Below, one piece after another: positions 22,825 to 34,100 of a stretch of DNA of 64,000 bases. Origin of the DNA: Gibbula magus (taxonomy: Eukaryota > Mollusca > Gastropoda > Trochida > Trochidae); the NCBI GenBank assembly GCA_936450465.1, contig OW388291.1, positions 37,362,656-37,426,655 of the forward strand. Reading direction: 5' to 3'. A program made the translations under genes and the position numbers. The notes beneath the pieces were generated by a model. It did not search any database. It was given only the letters and a program-made list of their open reading frames with translations, and was not told the origin of the DNA. Each line of letters starts with the position of its first letter. Position 1 is the stretch's first letter.

Positions 22825-24320
22825 TTAGGTTTCAGCCATTTGACTGAATCCTTATTGAGATTGGCGTGTTTTATTATTATTATTTCAAAATACTTTGACC
22901 ATCTTTTTTGCGCAAACAACTGAATCAAATGCCACCAAATTTTGCAGGCTGGTAACCCTTGCCCTGGAATCGAAAATGTCCCAATCAGCCCAGCCCAGCT
23001 ATTATAGGTCCAGTTTGGCAATGCGAACAGAAAAGTAAATCATGACGAATTCGTAGGTCACGTGGTTTAGCTGCCATATTGATTTTTGGCACTTTTGAAA
23101 ATGTCCCTACCCCATGCATCTTTGACAATTTTCTCCTCTGAAGATGTAAATACTAAAGAGCTGCTATTTGCACATAATGTACATGAAGCTGAGACATTAT
23201 TTACAGTGGCTATCTCATCACGGGCCCTAATTCCCAATACTTTGTTTCACAGAGGGTACTTGAAATCTGGCCATTTTGAAAAAAAGTGTAAATTTCAAAT
23301 CTCAATATCTCAAAAACTAAACAAGATAATTTCACAAAACCTTCCCCAAAATATGACCAACAACATTCTCCTTCGATTAGGATTATAACGGTTTTCGGCC
23401 AGAATAAAAAACGAAACTGTGGTGAACTTGAGGGTACACGTCTTCAAAAATCATCTCCTAAATAACGGCAACATAGACACATAGTATAGCTTATTATACT
23501 GTTATAATACTGCTGTTTATATGAATCTATAAACCGAAGCTCTACAATTAACCGTTTACGGGTTACAACATTTTTAAAAATAGAACATTTTGATTGGATT
23601 TTCAACCTTTGAATCTAAAGGGACATAACTCTGTCAGAAATAGTTTGATTTGTAATCTATTTCTTGCAATCTGCTTAACATTTATACCTTTACAAATCTG
23701 TTACAGAACATTTTCATATAAAAGTTAATAGTTTTGGCACAATTTAAGCATTCTAAAAAGAATTTGAGATTTTATGATTTTGGATTTTTGGAGAATTATT
23801 GTTCTTCAATCAATAAAGATAAAGACATTATTTTTCATACATGGATCTATAACGGTTTACACTTGACAGACCGTGGAATATTGCCTGTTTTAAAAAAATC
23901 GTCATTTTCAAAAAACCTCAAACGCACGTACATGTATGTACAATTACAAGAGAAACAACTTTTATGTTGAACCCTTTCATCAAAAAGTTTATAGTCAAGC
24001 TTCCAACATCGCAAACGTCGTATATGGGTCCGAAAATAAGCATTTTTTAGTATTTTCTTGAATATTCAAAAGAACATAACGCATCAATTGTGTATGTAAA
24101 TTACATGATGATAACATCTACTAAAGTTGAAATTAAATCACAACATTTTATATGTAACACCTTAATATGAACATATTAACCGTTTTATCTTGATCATGAG
24201 AAACATAATGTAGGGGTCCATATATGTGCTTTTTCCATTTTAACTTTGAGTCATGGGTAAACATGTTAGAGACGTGCAACTTCCGTCAAAGTATGTGCAA
24301 TAACAATGGAAGGATTAATT
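22825..24320. mobile_element. ~1.5-kb repeat family, member in unit 1
   Basis: The left end (TTAGGTTTCAGCCATTTGAC, then ATTATTATTATT) aligns with the left end of the element at 47997. Further shared phrases are CAAAAACTA near 23310, GGTTTTCGGCC at 23391, TCTTCAAAAATCATCTCCTA at 23441, ATCAAAAAGTT at 23970 and TAGGGGTCCAT at 24212. The right end is not clear. The 100-codon frame at 23086-23388 lies inside the repeat and is not persuasive as a gene. Confidence 0.65.
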
Positions 24321-25450
24321 CATGACATTCAAATAATGATCATTTATGCGCTGAATCCTTTTATCGTCACTTGTGAATACATTTAATAATTGAAATTGAC
24401 GTGAAAGCAGGTATATTACCAGCTTCAAAGTAAACAAATAGTCGTACCAAATGTCAAATTTCTGGTTCACAATAACAAAACATACCTTATAAGTGAATTA
24501 CCGCTTGTGAATTATTGCAGCCATTAAGAAAGGATAACAGTTATATTTTTTTTTAGTTGCCTAATTCTAACAATATTTGCAAAATCAGATAAAAACGACA
24601 CACAAGCCGTAGAAAAGACCATTTTAATACGACACAACTTAGTAAAAGATACGGTGACATTTCAACCGTTTCTCCCTTTACGTATCCAGCTCAGTAAAAA
24701 CATTACTTACACAACAACTACCTAGAGTTTATCTAGTTATATTTCCGCAATGGGTATTCTAAATTACACCAAATGTACAAGTGTTTCATTTGTCAAAGAA
24801 GGAAATTACTTCCTTGACGGAACTTATTCACAGATTATATATATTTCTTCAGTCTACTTCTTGGACCATTGATGTCAGACATTCCTATGAGAACCAAAAA
24901 CAACAAGAACTGAAATACGTTATTTCGTAAATGTAATTTTACCCATAAACTCTACATCACATCAAATAACAGTGAAAAAGTGTATGATTGTATAATGTTG
25001 ACAGCCATTAACAGCCATTGTCTTAACAAATATTCGAACCTGATGATACTAAAAATAATTATCTTCATGGTATGATTGCCTACATGATAAGTGTGTTGGT
25101 GATGATTGACATTACCCAAGGGAATCATGTCAGATTAGTGATGAACATAAATGTCTTTTATTGGAGCCATAAGAACCACACCAACCATCTCTATGGACAT
25201 TTAATAAGTCAATAATACAATGAGGCAATCGTTAATGCAAGCAACTAAAATATTACAAGCTGAAAGTTGTCCAATTGATTTATTGCGCTTATTCAAAACT
25301 TTGATGCATTAAATATGTATGCATTGTCACATTTATTGACATACAAATGTATTTGTTGGCAAAATAATCTACGAGGTTAATCCATGAATCTATGAGTTGT
25401 AACATTTACTTTTGTTTTTAGGCTTGTTTCAGATGGTAAATAATTCTTAT
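24321..25450. repeat. Unit 1 end block
   Basis: Bases 24860-24910 (ATTCCTATGAGAACCAAAAA) match 50145-50170, and 25120-25190 (GATTAGTGATGAACATAAAT) match 50420-50465. Similarity fades near 25400, with the counterpart ending near 50670, marking the edge of the unit. No gene is seen. Confidence 0.65.
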
Positions 25451-26340
25451 ATATACAATATAGCTATCTCCATTCTACCAAATCAACGATTTGATATTGA
25501 CCTATATTCTGACGAGATGAATGAATAGGGGTGTGTCATTCTATACCCTGCAGACATTATACGCCATTGCATTACATTTTATAAAGATATGACGTATTTG
25601 GTTATCTCGAACGACCTAATTTGTTATTAGGCCTAAGAAAACAGAGAAAGTATCCGAATGCATTAAAGTAAGCTTACTCTATTCTGAATATGGTAGTATT
25701 TTGCAACTGTCGTCACCATTCAAGATCATTTCTGCAATGTTTTCAACATTGACATTGCATCGATTTTGGAATTAAAGTTAAGAGTCAGTTTATCCAGCAT
25801 TCGATAGTGTTCGGATGATAAAGTTTATGAAATGCCAAATTGTTGAACGGCATATTTTTCGAACATTTTTAGCTTTCGTTGTTTCGGGTTTCATTTTTAT
25901 CGCTTTTAGAATTATGATCCAAAGTATTAATTTAGTGCCATTTTAATAATAACTGCTCATTTAAAAACATCTTCGTGCATGTAAGCATTTGAAGAATGTC
26001 ACCATCGCTATCCGTGGCGTGGCTTGGCTTGCGCATAGGACCAAGTAAACAGAGCATCTGATAACAAAATTATACCATCTGATTTCACAGATGCCAATCA
26101 GGTACGACTATTTCGAAAATTTACGGTAGAATACCATTTTAACATTGTTTGAAACATTCATATATTACGTCATCTGGTAACTACTCAAAAAGTAATTTTC
26201 TCCGTGTGTATCTTTTATTTTATTGTGTTTGCTGAATACCAAATGACCATCATGTGTAGATCGGCTTTTGTGGTAATGAAATACAATATAATTTCTTTCG
26301 TTTGAGGTACGAATTAGAGTGAAATTTCTTTCTCCTGGCG
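25451..26340. other. Start of spacer 2, nothing coding recognised
   Basis: The segment 26030-26130 (AAGTAAACAGAGCA, then CCAATCAG) resembles 11615-11720, so a small dispersed repeat is present. Otherwise only short chance frames are visible. Confidence 0.4.
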
Positions 26341-26394
26341 TCGGAAGATGCAACAAAGGGAAGTAATGCCTTGTGTAGGTGGCGCTGTATCGGG

Positions 26395-26632
26395 TATAAA
26401 GGGTGGGAGATTTGAATGACGTCATTCTCAGCTGCGGTGCACCAGCAGTCAGTTTTAATTGTTGTGTTTCATCATATGATAATTATGATGTTGTGAATAT
26501 ATGCGTTGTTGCAAAATCTGTGATTTTTATTTCTGTTATAGATCGATGACTGGCACTTTTGGGTGGGACGGACATGTCCGGTCTGGCAAGCCATTAGAAT
26601 ACGCGAGTCATCGTGAGAGACGTGCTATGTAG
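26395..26632 (+). promoter_or_regulatory. Candidate TATA/CRE/Inr core promoter with a small downstream ORF
   Basis: TATAAAGG starts at 26395. A CRE (TGACGTCA, 26417-26424) overlaps an initiator-like TCATTCT whose A is 29 bases downstream of the TATA box, the normal spacing. A splice-acceptor-like TTTTTATTTCTGTTATAG ends at 26541 and is followed by an ATG at 26546 opening 28 codons (it contains TFGWDGHVRSGKPLEY) to TAG at 26630-26632. The region is GC-richer than its surroundings. It could be a real first exon, or part of a solo LTR; I found no paired LTR. Confidence 0.35.
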
Positions 26633-27127
26633 CAGTTATCCGAGCTGTTGGAGCTCGTGGAGACAGCTTGTTGGAGCTTATTTGTATATGTATATACTAT
26701 TATGTTGGAATGAATAACTGTGGTCACATTGGTGCACCGTACAGGATGCCAATTTATGTGAAGTGATTGTTGTATGTGTATAGTAGGGAGTAGGAGAAAT
26801 ATTACTTTATTCGAATGTGAGAGATAGTTATTTTGAAACAACATACATTTTCATTGAAACCATATATTACAAGTAAAATATAAGGCCATTGTTTGCCATC
26901 AACATCATTAAACCTTCATCCATTTGTACATATGCAACACGTACGTTGTCCAAAAAAAGCGTTTACAAGAGTCAATAAAGTTCATGCACGGTCGTCAGTA
27001 AAAAGAACCGAGTTGCTGATGGCTATAACGTTTTTAACTTAAAATCGATTAAGTCTGCAAATTGATTTTAGATGCAGCTGTGGTGAAATAGATTGAAAAT
27101 AGTTTCTTTGTGTCATCCACCTAGGTT
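26633..27127. other. Non-coding stretch, nothing recognised
   Basis: No persuasive reading frame or repeat border is seen between the promoter-like patch and the minus-strand ORF. Confidence 0.4.
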
Positions 27128-27433
27128 TTAAGGTGAATCATAGTTGAGATTGAATACACCATGACACCTGAAGTCAACAAAGGTTTCAACATTTAGACAA
27201 TTCTGTATCACCCATATGCATATCACCCTTTTATTCCTGGTATCAAAAGCAACTGAACTGATGTTTCCACCTTCAAATTTCATTCCACAGGAGTTGTAAC
27301 CCTCAAATTCAAAGTCATCACGAGCATCACGTGCATACCCTGCAGTTGCCATTGTTGCGTTTTGGTAACAGATGTGACTGAACATGTTTCTTCTGTAAGG
27401 ATCTATAGTGACTTGCTTCGTATTCAGTTCCAT
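27128..27433 (-). CDS. Hypothetical 101-residue ORF, possible decayed terminal exon
   Basis: The central part (FEFEGYNSCGMKFEGGNISS, then VICIWVIQNC) looks more protein-like than most frames in this window, with glycines and cysteines and little AT bias. An AG preceded by TTTTATTTTTGG lies just upstream on the minus strand and could be an acceptor. No family is recognised, no AATAAA follows closely, and no partner exon was found. Confidence 0.22.
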   Translation of the reverse strand: MELNTKQVTIDPYRRNMFSHICYQNATMATAGYARDARDDFEFEGYNSCGMKFEGGNISSVAFDTRNKRVICIWVIQNCLNVETFVDFRCHGVFNLNYDSP

Positions 27434-27564
27434 AGACTAGTGACATGTTCCAAAAATAAAATAGCCCCTACTTTTTTGGCATAGTATAGTAAAATATGAT
27501 ATGAAAAGATATATGCTAAAAAATGTTTTTGAAGTGGCATATGAGTTAAGAATGATGCCGGGAA

Positions 27565-27645
27565 ATATGCCCGCACTGAAATAATGTTCACAGTGGCGAG
27601 CCTGGCGAAAGAGTGAACATTATTTCGACTTATTTCGTGCACATT
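27565..27645. repeat. Short foldback with a 21-bp loop
   Basis: GAAATAATGTTCAC (27578-27591) is the exact inverse of 27613-27626. The loop is GC-rich, with GGCGAG and GGCGAA. Weaker pairing continues outward (GGAAATATGC against GCACATTTTC). This is probably a small MITE or its remnant. Confidence 0.6.
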
Positions 27646-28705
27646 TTCAATGTATGTCAAAGGCGCTTTAGCACGATTTTCTCACAAAAATATAAATAAG
27701 TGTTACCAATGGCTAAATAATACTCCTATATTAAAAAAAAAGAGTTTTAAAACTAACGTACATGGTTCGGTTAAGACATGCGAGCCCTTTTCCCACCGAG
27801 CGGCCATTGTATTGTGTTCAGGTAGTGGAAATGGTCTGACTGATGTAGCGATACCTAAACATTCAGAGTAGAGTTTTAAGTATGGTACAATAATGGAAAG
27901 GTCAACAATATTGCTGTCTGAACTCTCAAATTCTCATGAGACCTACAAATCTTCCTTTCTCACTGAAGAGTTCCACATCACTGTCGTTTTCTACGTCGCA
28001 CCATTTTCTACGAATACGGATAGCCGTTTTCTATGGATACGGCTTATCGGGTCGTGTTATGATATGATTTACCCATTAAATGCCAATATATTCTATGAAC
28101 TTTGATAATAAATGGTAAATTTTAGAAAACATAATATTCAAAAAACGTGCTACAAATCAGTTTATGGATTCATACTCAGTTTGTCAAATGTAAGCTAGTT
28201 AAAGTAGCTATACTTACGAGAGATTTGACCAACGTTTCGTCTCAGGAATGTGACCAGGTATATTCTGGCCCATAAGGGTTAATTTAAATCGATAATCGAT
28301 GATGTATATAAATGTTGGGATAGAAGATCGTTACTAATAAATAAAAAAACAACAATCTTACCCATATGGGAAGAAAGACACAGGGTAATATATTTTCTGA
28401 AAGTCACACGGGAGTTACACCTTTTCCTGGCTTTTGATTGGCTGCTACAGAAAATAAACTTTTTCATTGGTTGCCGGAACTACTTCATTCATCTTTTCAG
28501 TTCATTCACCTTTTTTTACACTCAAACTCTCTTCTACACGAGAAGAAGGAAAACGTAACCAAATGTACATTTATTTTTTATTAGCGATAAAGACGTTTCT
28601 ATTATATTTACACACTTGTTGATAATATTTTAGAAAAACAAAAAAATACTTTATTAAATAAGGCAAGATAATTCGTCTGCTAATGAGTTGCCGATGTAAA
28701 CAAAC
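27646..28705. other. Region upstream of the Crypton-like gene
   Basis: Mostly AT-rich with no supported gene. Two CCAAT-type boxes (TGATTGGCTG near 28434 and CATTGGTTG near 28466) lie 230-270 bp before the ATG at 28706, in a slightly GC-richer patch that could be the remains of a promoter. Confidence 0.3.
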
Positions 28706-30335
28706 ATGGCGTCATCCGTATCGCCGATAAAAGTGAATGACCTCGTAAAGGTTGATGGAAGCATATTGGGAAGAGTGGTCAATATTGTTCAGCCACTGAA
28801 CACTTTCAATGTTTATGTTGTAAGAAGTGAGCAAGGTGAGCTGCATGTGCCGAGATACCGCATACGTACTGTGCCCGAGACTATCACAAATGCCCCACCC
28901 ACCGATCTCGTCAATCTGGACCTAGGCCTACCCCAATCCGTCATAAATGACCTTATGAAAGATGACTTTTTGGATGCCCCTACTACATTCCCTGAAAATG
29001 ATACTAGGTTTCAAGATGTACATGATGATGACATTGACTCATTTTTGGCCGAAAATGAAAATGAAAATACAATGAAAAAAACGTTTCTCAACCTCAAAGT
29101 GGTCAAATCATTTTTGACAGAAAAATTAAACGAAAATCGTCCGATTGAAGACATTCCCCCTTCAGATCTAAGCCACATATTGTGCAAATTTTTCATCGGG
29201 GTGAGGAAAGTGAATGGGGATGAATACGAACCTAGTTCGTTAGTCGGATTCAGGGGGAGCATTGAACGGCATGCATCTAAGGCGAAAAGATTATGGCTAT
29301 TCACTTGCTACGTCAACTGAATTTGGCAAATTAAGAGATGTCATCAAATCTAAAACAAAGTCACTAAAAAAACAAGGGAAGGGGAACCTACCATTTCGGG
29401 CCGAGCCGGTATCCACAGACGAAGTTAAAATTCTCCGAGAATAAGGGCAATTAGGCATCAATTCACCTGAGGCAATATTGAATACACTTTGGTGGAACAA
29501 TACGATTTACTTTGGTTTGCGTTCCATTACTCCACATCGACGGATGACATGGGGTGACATCCAGCTGAAGTCCGACTCGAACAACACCGAGTACATCGAG
29601 TACAGCGAACGACAATCAAAGACGCGTACAGGAATTGATCCATCAGGTATCCGCGTTGTCACTCCCAGAGCTTGGGCACAACCAAATGATCCAACATGTT
29701 GCCCAGTTGTAGTGTACAAAAAGTATGCATCCCTCAGGCCAAGCAACTTTTGCAACAAGGATGATCCCTTTTACCTGGCCACTAACACAAGGGGGAACGC
29801 CCACTCACGGGGAGCAATGGTTTAAACGACAGCCGGTCGGCAAGAACAAGTTGGGTTCATTGATGAAAACAATGGCTTCAAAGGCAAATCTGTCAGGTGT
29901 CAAACGGATCACGAACCACAGCGCCAGGAAACATATGATCCAGTCATTAACCAGCAGAGGTGTTCCAGCTCACCAGGTGATGCAAGTGTCAGGTCACAAA
30001 TACATTCAATCAATTAACACCTACTCCAGAATCACCGAGGAACAGCATCGTGATATGTCCAACATATTGTCAAATAACACTTCAAAAGCACTGGTTCCAA
30101 TTCTCCCATCTCCGGCTCCTCCTTCAAATGAAAATATTCCCCTATCTTCAACATCAACAATCACCATGTCTTCACAAAAACATGACATTGACACTAACAT
30201 GATCCACACCCTTTTCGCTGGCCCAGTCTATGGCGGTGTTTTTCACATCACTGTTGGTGGCGACAGATCTCCCATGTGGTCGGTCAGAAACGACGACGCA
30301 TTCTAGATATCGAATCAAGCTCTGATTCTGATTAA
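28706..30335 (+). pseudogene. Crypton-type tyrosine recombinase (DUF3504/KIAA1958-like), broken by frameshifts and a stop
   Basis: Tyrosine recombinases of Crypton DNA transposons cut and rejoin DNA through a tyrosine-phosphate bond; relatives were domesticated as ZMYM2-4, QRICH1 and KIAA1958. The ATG at 28706 opens 204 codons with an acidic N-terminal region, then the characteristic IEDIPPSDLSHILCKFF, RKVNGDEYEP and LKKQGKGNLPF. Catalytic residues are visible: box I Arg (FGLR, codon 29520-29522), HSAR (His 29917, Arg 29926), the SGHK histidine (29995-29997) and the tyrosine of NTYSRI (30022-30024). Lesions: a GCAT duplication at 29273-29276, a TAA at 29442-29444, a one-base shift at about 29785-29815, and another at about 30245-30285. 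In the frame after the last shift the protein ends KRRRILDIESSSDSD at TAA 30333-30335. The gene is intronless, about 540 codons if unbroken. Confidence 0.9.
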
Positions 30336-30393
30336 TAAACTGCTTGAGAACGTTCCAGTTTGAAAGATATTTAACTTTGACAAATATCCTGTC

Positions 30394-30413
30394 ATGCAGT
30401 AGGCCTACTGCAT
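30394..30413. repeat. Perfect 20-bp palindrome downstream of the recombinase gene
   Basis: ATGCAGTAGGCCTACTGCAT is its own reverse complement and lies 59 bp after the inferred end of the recombinase frame. Tyrosine recombinase sites are often inverted repeats, so it might relate to the element, but palindromes also arise by chance or in other repeats. Confidence 0.6.
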
Positions 30414-30501
30414 ACACGACTTCCGGTCGATTTCACTGAACAATATTCAAATGTTCGCGGTGTTCTTCACCTTGTGATTCTTGTTAAAAAGTTGACAATC
30501 A

Positions 30502-30507
30502 AATAAA
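30502..30507 (+). terminator. Polyadenylation signal candidate for the recombinase gene
   Basis: AATAAA lies about 167 bp after the inferred stop codon and is followed 20-30 bp later by a TTTAAAAAATG stretch. This is the right arrangement for a 3' end of the transcript, or for a retrocopied one. Confidence 0.35.
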
Positions 30508-30996
30508 ACCACTGTCTGAGTTGATTTAAAAAATGTGTTGTAGATTTAGAAAGAGTAGTTCGTTGTCTAGTCCTATATTTTCAATCTTGACGAAGTTGAT
30601 GGTCTCGCAACGTGATGCGACTGTCACACGTAACGTCTCGCCTTCAAATGGAACACCCGACTGTACCCCTCACATGGTTCGACAAATTACGTTTTAATTG
30701 CAATTATGAGTAAAAAAGGCAAGAAGTTAGGTTCAGTAAACCGATTTAATGTACAATTACATGAATACATAATCTAACAATTATCTAAGGATAAGAATAA
30801 CACATTATACTAAGGAACTTTTGTTCTCGCGTAATGCATTTGTTTAAAAAGGTAGTGACGCGATGAAATTCCTGGAAATTTAGTCTCATCACACGCGTAG
30901 GGATACGGGGATTCCCCAACTACGGGTTTCCTTATAGAGGAACAGCTGATTTCTTTTAAGGGATTTTTAGAATGAAAACGGATATGGGTAAGATAA
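30508..30996. other. Non-coding stretch, nothing recognised
   Basis: No supported coding frame or repeat; it lies between the recombinase 3' end and foldback element 2. Confidence 0.4.
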
Positions 30997-31114
30997 ACAA
31001 TAACCAACTCGTGACGGGGAATGACCGATTATCTTTCCCTCGTCATATCAATAAAGTAATTGATATGACTCGGGAAAGATAATCTGTCATTCCCCGTCAC
31101 TCGTTAGTTATTGT
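30997..31114. mobile_element. Foldback (hairpin) element 2
   Basis: Arms 30997-31052 and 31059-31114 are 56 bp each around a 6-bp loop, with six mismatches. Four of the six fall in two CTCG sites read in the same direction in both arms: 31008-31011 opposite 31100-31103, and 31039-31042 opposite 31069-31072. There is no coding content. It sits at the boundary between spacer 2 and unit 2. Confidence 0.9.
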
Positions 31115-32765
31115 CTAATTATCCAATCACTTGAACCTCAGTTCAAATAATCCAGGGTTAACTATTTGAGTTACGAAATCTTTACTAACATTTCAGTTCT
31201 TTTATTTTAATAAAACGTTCTTAAATATAAGCCAATACAATGAGACAGTTATAACTGAATACCACATGGACGCACTTACAAGTGTAAGAGTGTGAATTTA
31301 TAGTGTATTAAGACGCTTATCGTTGTTTGAATGTTATGATAGTATATAAAAAGAACACAGGCGCTGTCTGGAAATTACATTAGTGTCAGTAAAATAAAGC
31401 CTCTGGCATCACCATAAAGTAATAAACATTGGCGTTCTCCTTGTCAAATATTGATGAAATACCTGGGGACATACATTTAAACAATACATTTAAATATTAA
31501 CACTTTTCTCAGTACGTATATCTTTGAAGCATAGTCAGTGAGATTTCAGTTATTCACGATCAATAGGTTAATAACCACAAACATATGTTTGCAATCAACT
31601 TTCAAATAAGCCTTCCATCAAATTGCGTAATCTGATTAATGAGTAAGCGAAATGATTGCTACAGTTGCATCACAGACTTAACTTCATTAATCACTATTGG
31701 ACAAAATATGCACAGGTCAGATTAATTAATTAATAGCATCTCGTTTTCCAGTCATGCTATTCATTTTAGTAACATCGTTGTGCCATTGTTTCAATTGTGT
31801 GTAAGACATTTTTGTTGTAAACTAAAATCTTGTGTGGACAGACTTTATAGAATAATGAATTTGTCTTAAACATGTGAACTTGGATACCTCTCGTTTAAAA
31901 CTTTATTACTACACATATGTTGTCTATATAATTAAATATTCGGTTTGCCCACTATCAAAGCAGTATCAAATCAGATATCGAAATGTCACGCTTATATTTT
32001 ATTTCTAAAATCAATGAATATTTAAATAGCAGAGAGAATTATATGTACCATAAAATGTTGAATACTCGTTTCCATGTAGGGTCACGTTACAACTGCATTC
32101 CATAACCTTGTTACATTTACCATCAAATCAAATTAATTTCATTACTTCCAGTGCATTCTTTAACGTATCAAGTGATCTCAACGTTTGTTTGAATGTGAAA
32201 ATGCAAAATAAACAGGGAAAGTACTTTTGCCAATTTCAAAATCTTGAACTATGGACATTGTAATATAATGTGCCATATGAACCTGAAAAAATAACATTGC
32301 AACACAAGAACAATACGTACATCAAATATGGTAAGTAACTATTGTGCAGTCAAAAATATAAATATGTTCTTCCTTCTTCTACTTTTGTTTCCAAATGTTC
32401 AACGATCTGCCAAAACGTATATACGGTTCACTTTCAGATATGAAAATATAGTTGAGAACATATAATGTTCTCCCCTGAAGCGATGGTGCAGGCAAACAGA
32501 TTTAGTTCCTGCCTAACTAATGATTAAATTTATTCTAAATTACATGATATTTGCTACTAAGATATTTGCATAAACAAGTAGGTGAACAAACTTTCGGGAT
32601 GCAGCTGTATCGTGTTTACTTGAGACACTAACGTTTTACAGTGAAGAATGTGATCATAAAGTGTCAAGTCTCATTTAATCTGCTTACAAAGACTGATAAC
32701 ATATAAACTATCCAAAGGCCCTGCACATTCATTTCTTAAGACGGCGATTTAATAAATAGAGAATA

Positions 32766-32903
32766 CTACACGAGGTCTCATTAGATGCAAATTATACGAA
32801 ACGAGTGTCCTTCCTACGGTATCTGATCAAACGAAATGGAGGTCAGATACCATAGGACGGCCATGAGTTTCGTATAATTAGTATCTAATGAGACCGAGTG
32901 TGG
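32766..32903. mobile_element. Foldback (hairpin) element 3
   Basis: Arms 32766-32828 and 32841-32903 are 63 bp each around a 12-bp loop, fully colinear with no gaps. CGAG appears in the same direction in both arms at 32771-32774 and 32895-32898. A second site has CGAG at 32802-32805 opposite TGAG at 32864-32867. The corresponding place in unit 3 (after GACGGCGATTTAATAA near 57553) lacks it, so it inserted after the duplication. Confidence 0.9.
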
Positions 32904-34100
32904 CATTTTATATATTACACACGTTTTCCATACGCGGATTCGTCACACCGCTTAATTTGATTACCTGGGATTAGGGAAATAATTCTACGTAACCGAAACT
33001 GGTTTCAATAACCGAGTGCGTAATAATTGCACCTCCTATTGCATATACCTTCATATATAATGTAGTTCATGAGATTCAGTTAAATAAATCAAAATTCGAG
33101 TGTAAAAATGGACAAAAACGTTATGCTAATGAACTTATTTGCTATGTTATGTTATGCGAGTATTATTTTTAATGCAAACATTCACATTAATCTTACAGTC
33201 AACTCGCTCGCCTCGCCTCGCCTCGCCTCGCCTCGCAAATGAATAGTCAAGGCTTTTAGTGGTGTTGAGACTATAGCGATAGCTGAAGTTTTATTTTATG
33301 ACGGAATGTTATTAGATATTGCCAGTGCCAAATGAAGCAACAGTACCAAGGTTTTAAGTTCGGATGAAAAGGAGTAACCGACGCATTATGACTGTAATCG
33401 TGGCCTACGGTAGAGAGAGAACAGTCGGACAATGACGTTGTCGCCTCGCGATCGGCATGACGTCAACATTGAAGAGTAAGGTCAACGCAGAGTGAATGTG
33501 ATTAACTTTTTACTAGTATTTATATATTGCAAGCTGTTCAATACGTTCTTGGTCATGGTTACATGATGTTTGCATTTAAAATTCGCCGCATTGGAAACCC
33601 TTTGACACCGACAATGAATGTGAGATGCGTCCGGATTTTCATGTACAACCATTTAACTGTATGTAAGTAAATACGGTGCGTTCGGCGATAGTAACAGCTA
33701 TTCATGATATCAATTCTGCATACTGGTCAACTGTGGAACTATCTAAAGCATTGACAAACTTTGTTGACGTATAGATCTAGGACATAAGGTTTGTTTTGAA
33801 TTCCAAAGTAGTTCCGTTTCAACTTGACCCTAACTGAGAGTTAGGTTATAGGTTATCCACATTTTATGTCAAAACTGTTACCAAAAATATTTTAGCAAAA
33901 TTGTACCTAGAAATACAATCGAACTAGTGCGTCAATATCAAGGGATGATATTAGTAGGGGAACATTAGTTCATTAAACAACACTAAGCCTTAGTTTGAAT
34001 AATAAGGAGCGAGATGTCAGAACTGTTACCAGTTAAGTCTAATCTTTTACCGATTTTCATTTATCTATATACAATGATAATCAGGTCTTTGAAGGGCATT
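32904..34100. other. Unit 2 stretch without a clear partner in unit 3
   Basis: Between the foldback and the block starting at 34105 I could not align the sequence with unit 3 (57560-58810), so one or both copies hold an insertion or replacement. It contains a CTCGC tandem run. A 24-bp string ending TTTGAAGGGCATTT (34078-34101) is identical to 18943-18966 in unit 1. Confidence 0.45.
33203..33236. repeat. CCTCG pentanucleotide microsatellite
   Basis: About six tandem copies of CTCGC follow ACTCG. It is strikingly GC- and CpG-rich inside an AT-rich stretch, and shares the CTCG core seen in the nearby foldback elements. Confidence 0.9.

Noticed and set aside
23086..23388. 100-codon ORF
   Set aside because: It lies inside the dispersed 1.5-kb repeat, and the related copy at 47997-49461 does not keep the frame.
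29011..29758. Minus-strand ORFs of 67-97 codons opposite the recombinase
   Set aside because: They are antisense shadows; the plus strand carries the recognisable tyrosine recombinase.
33203..33236. CRISPR-like or telomeric tandem repeat
   Set aside because: It is a simple CTCGC microsatellite without spacers, and not the TTAGGG telomere motif.
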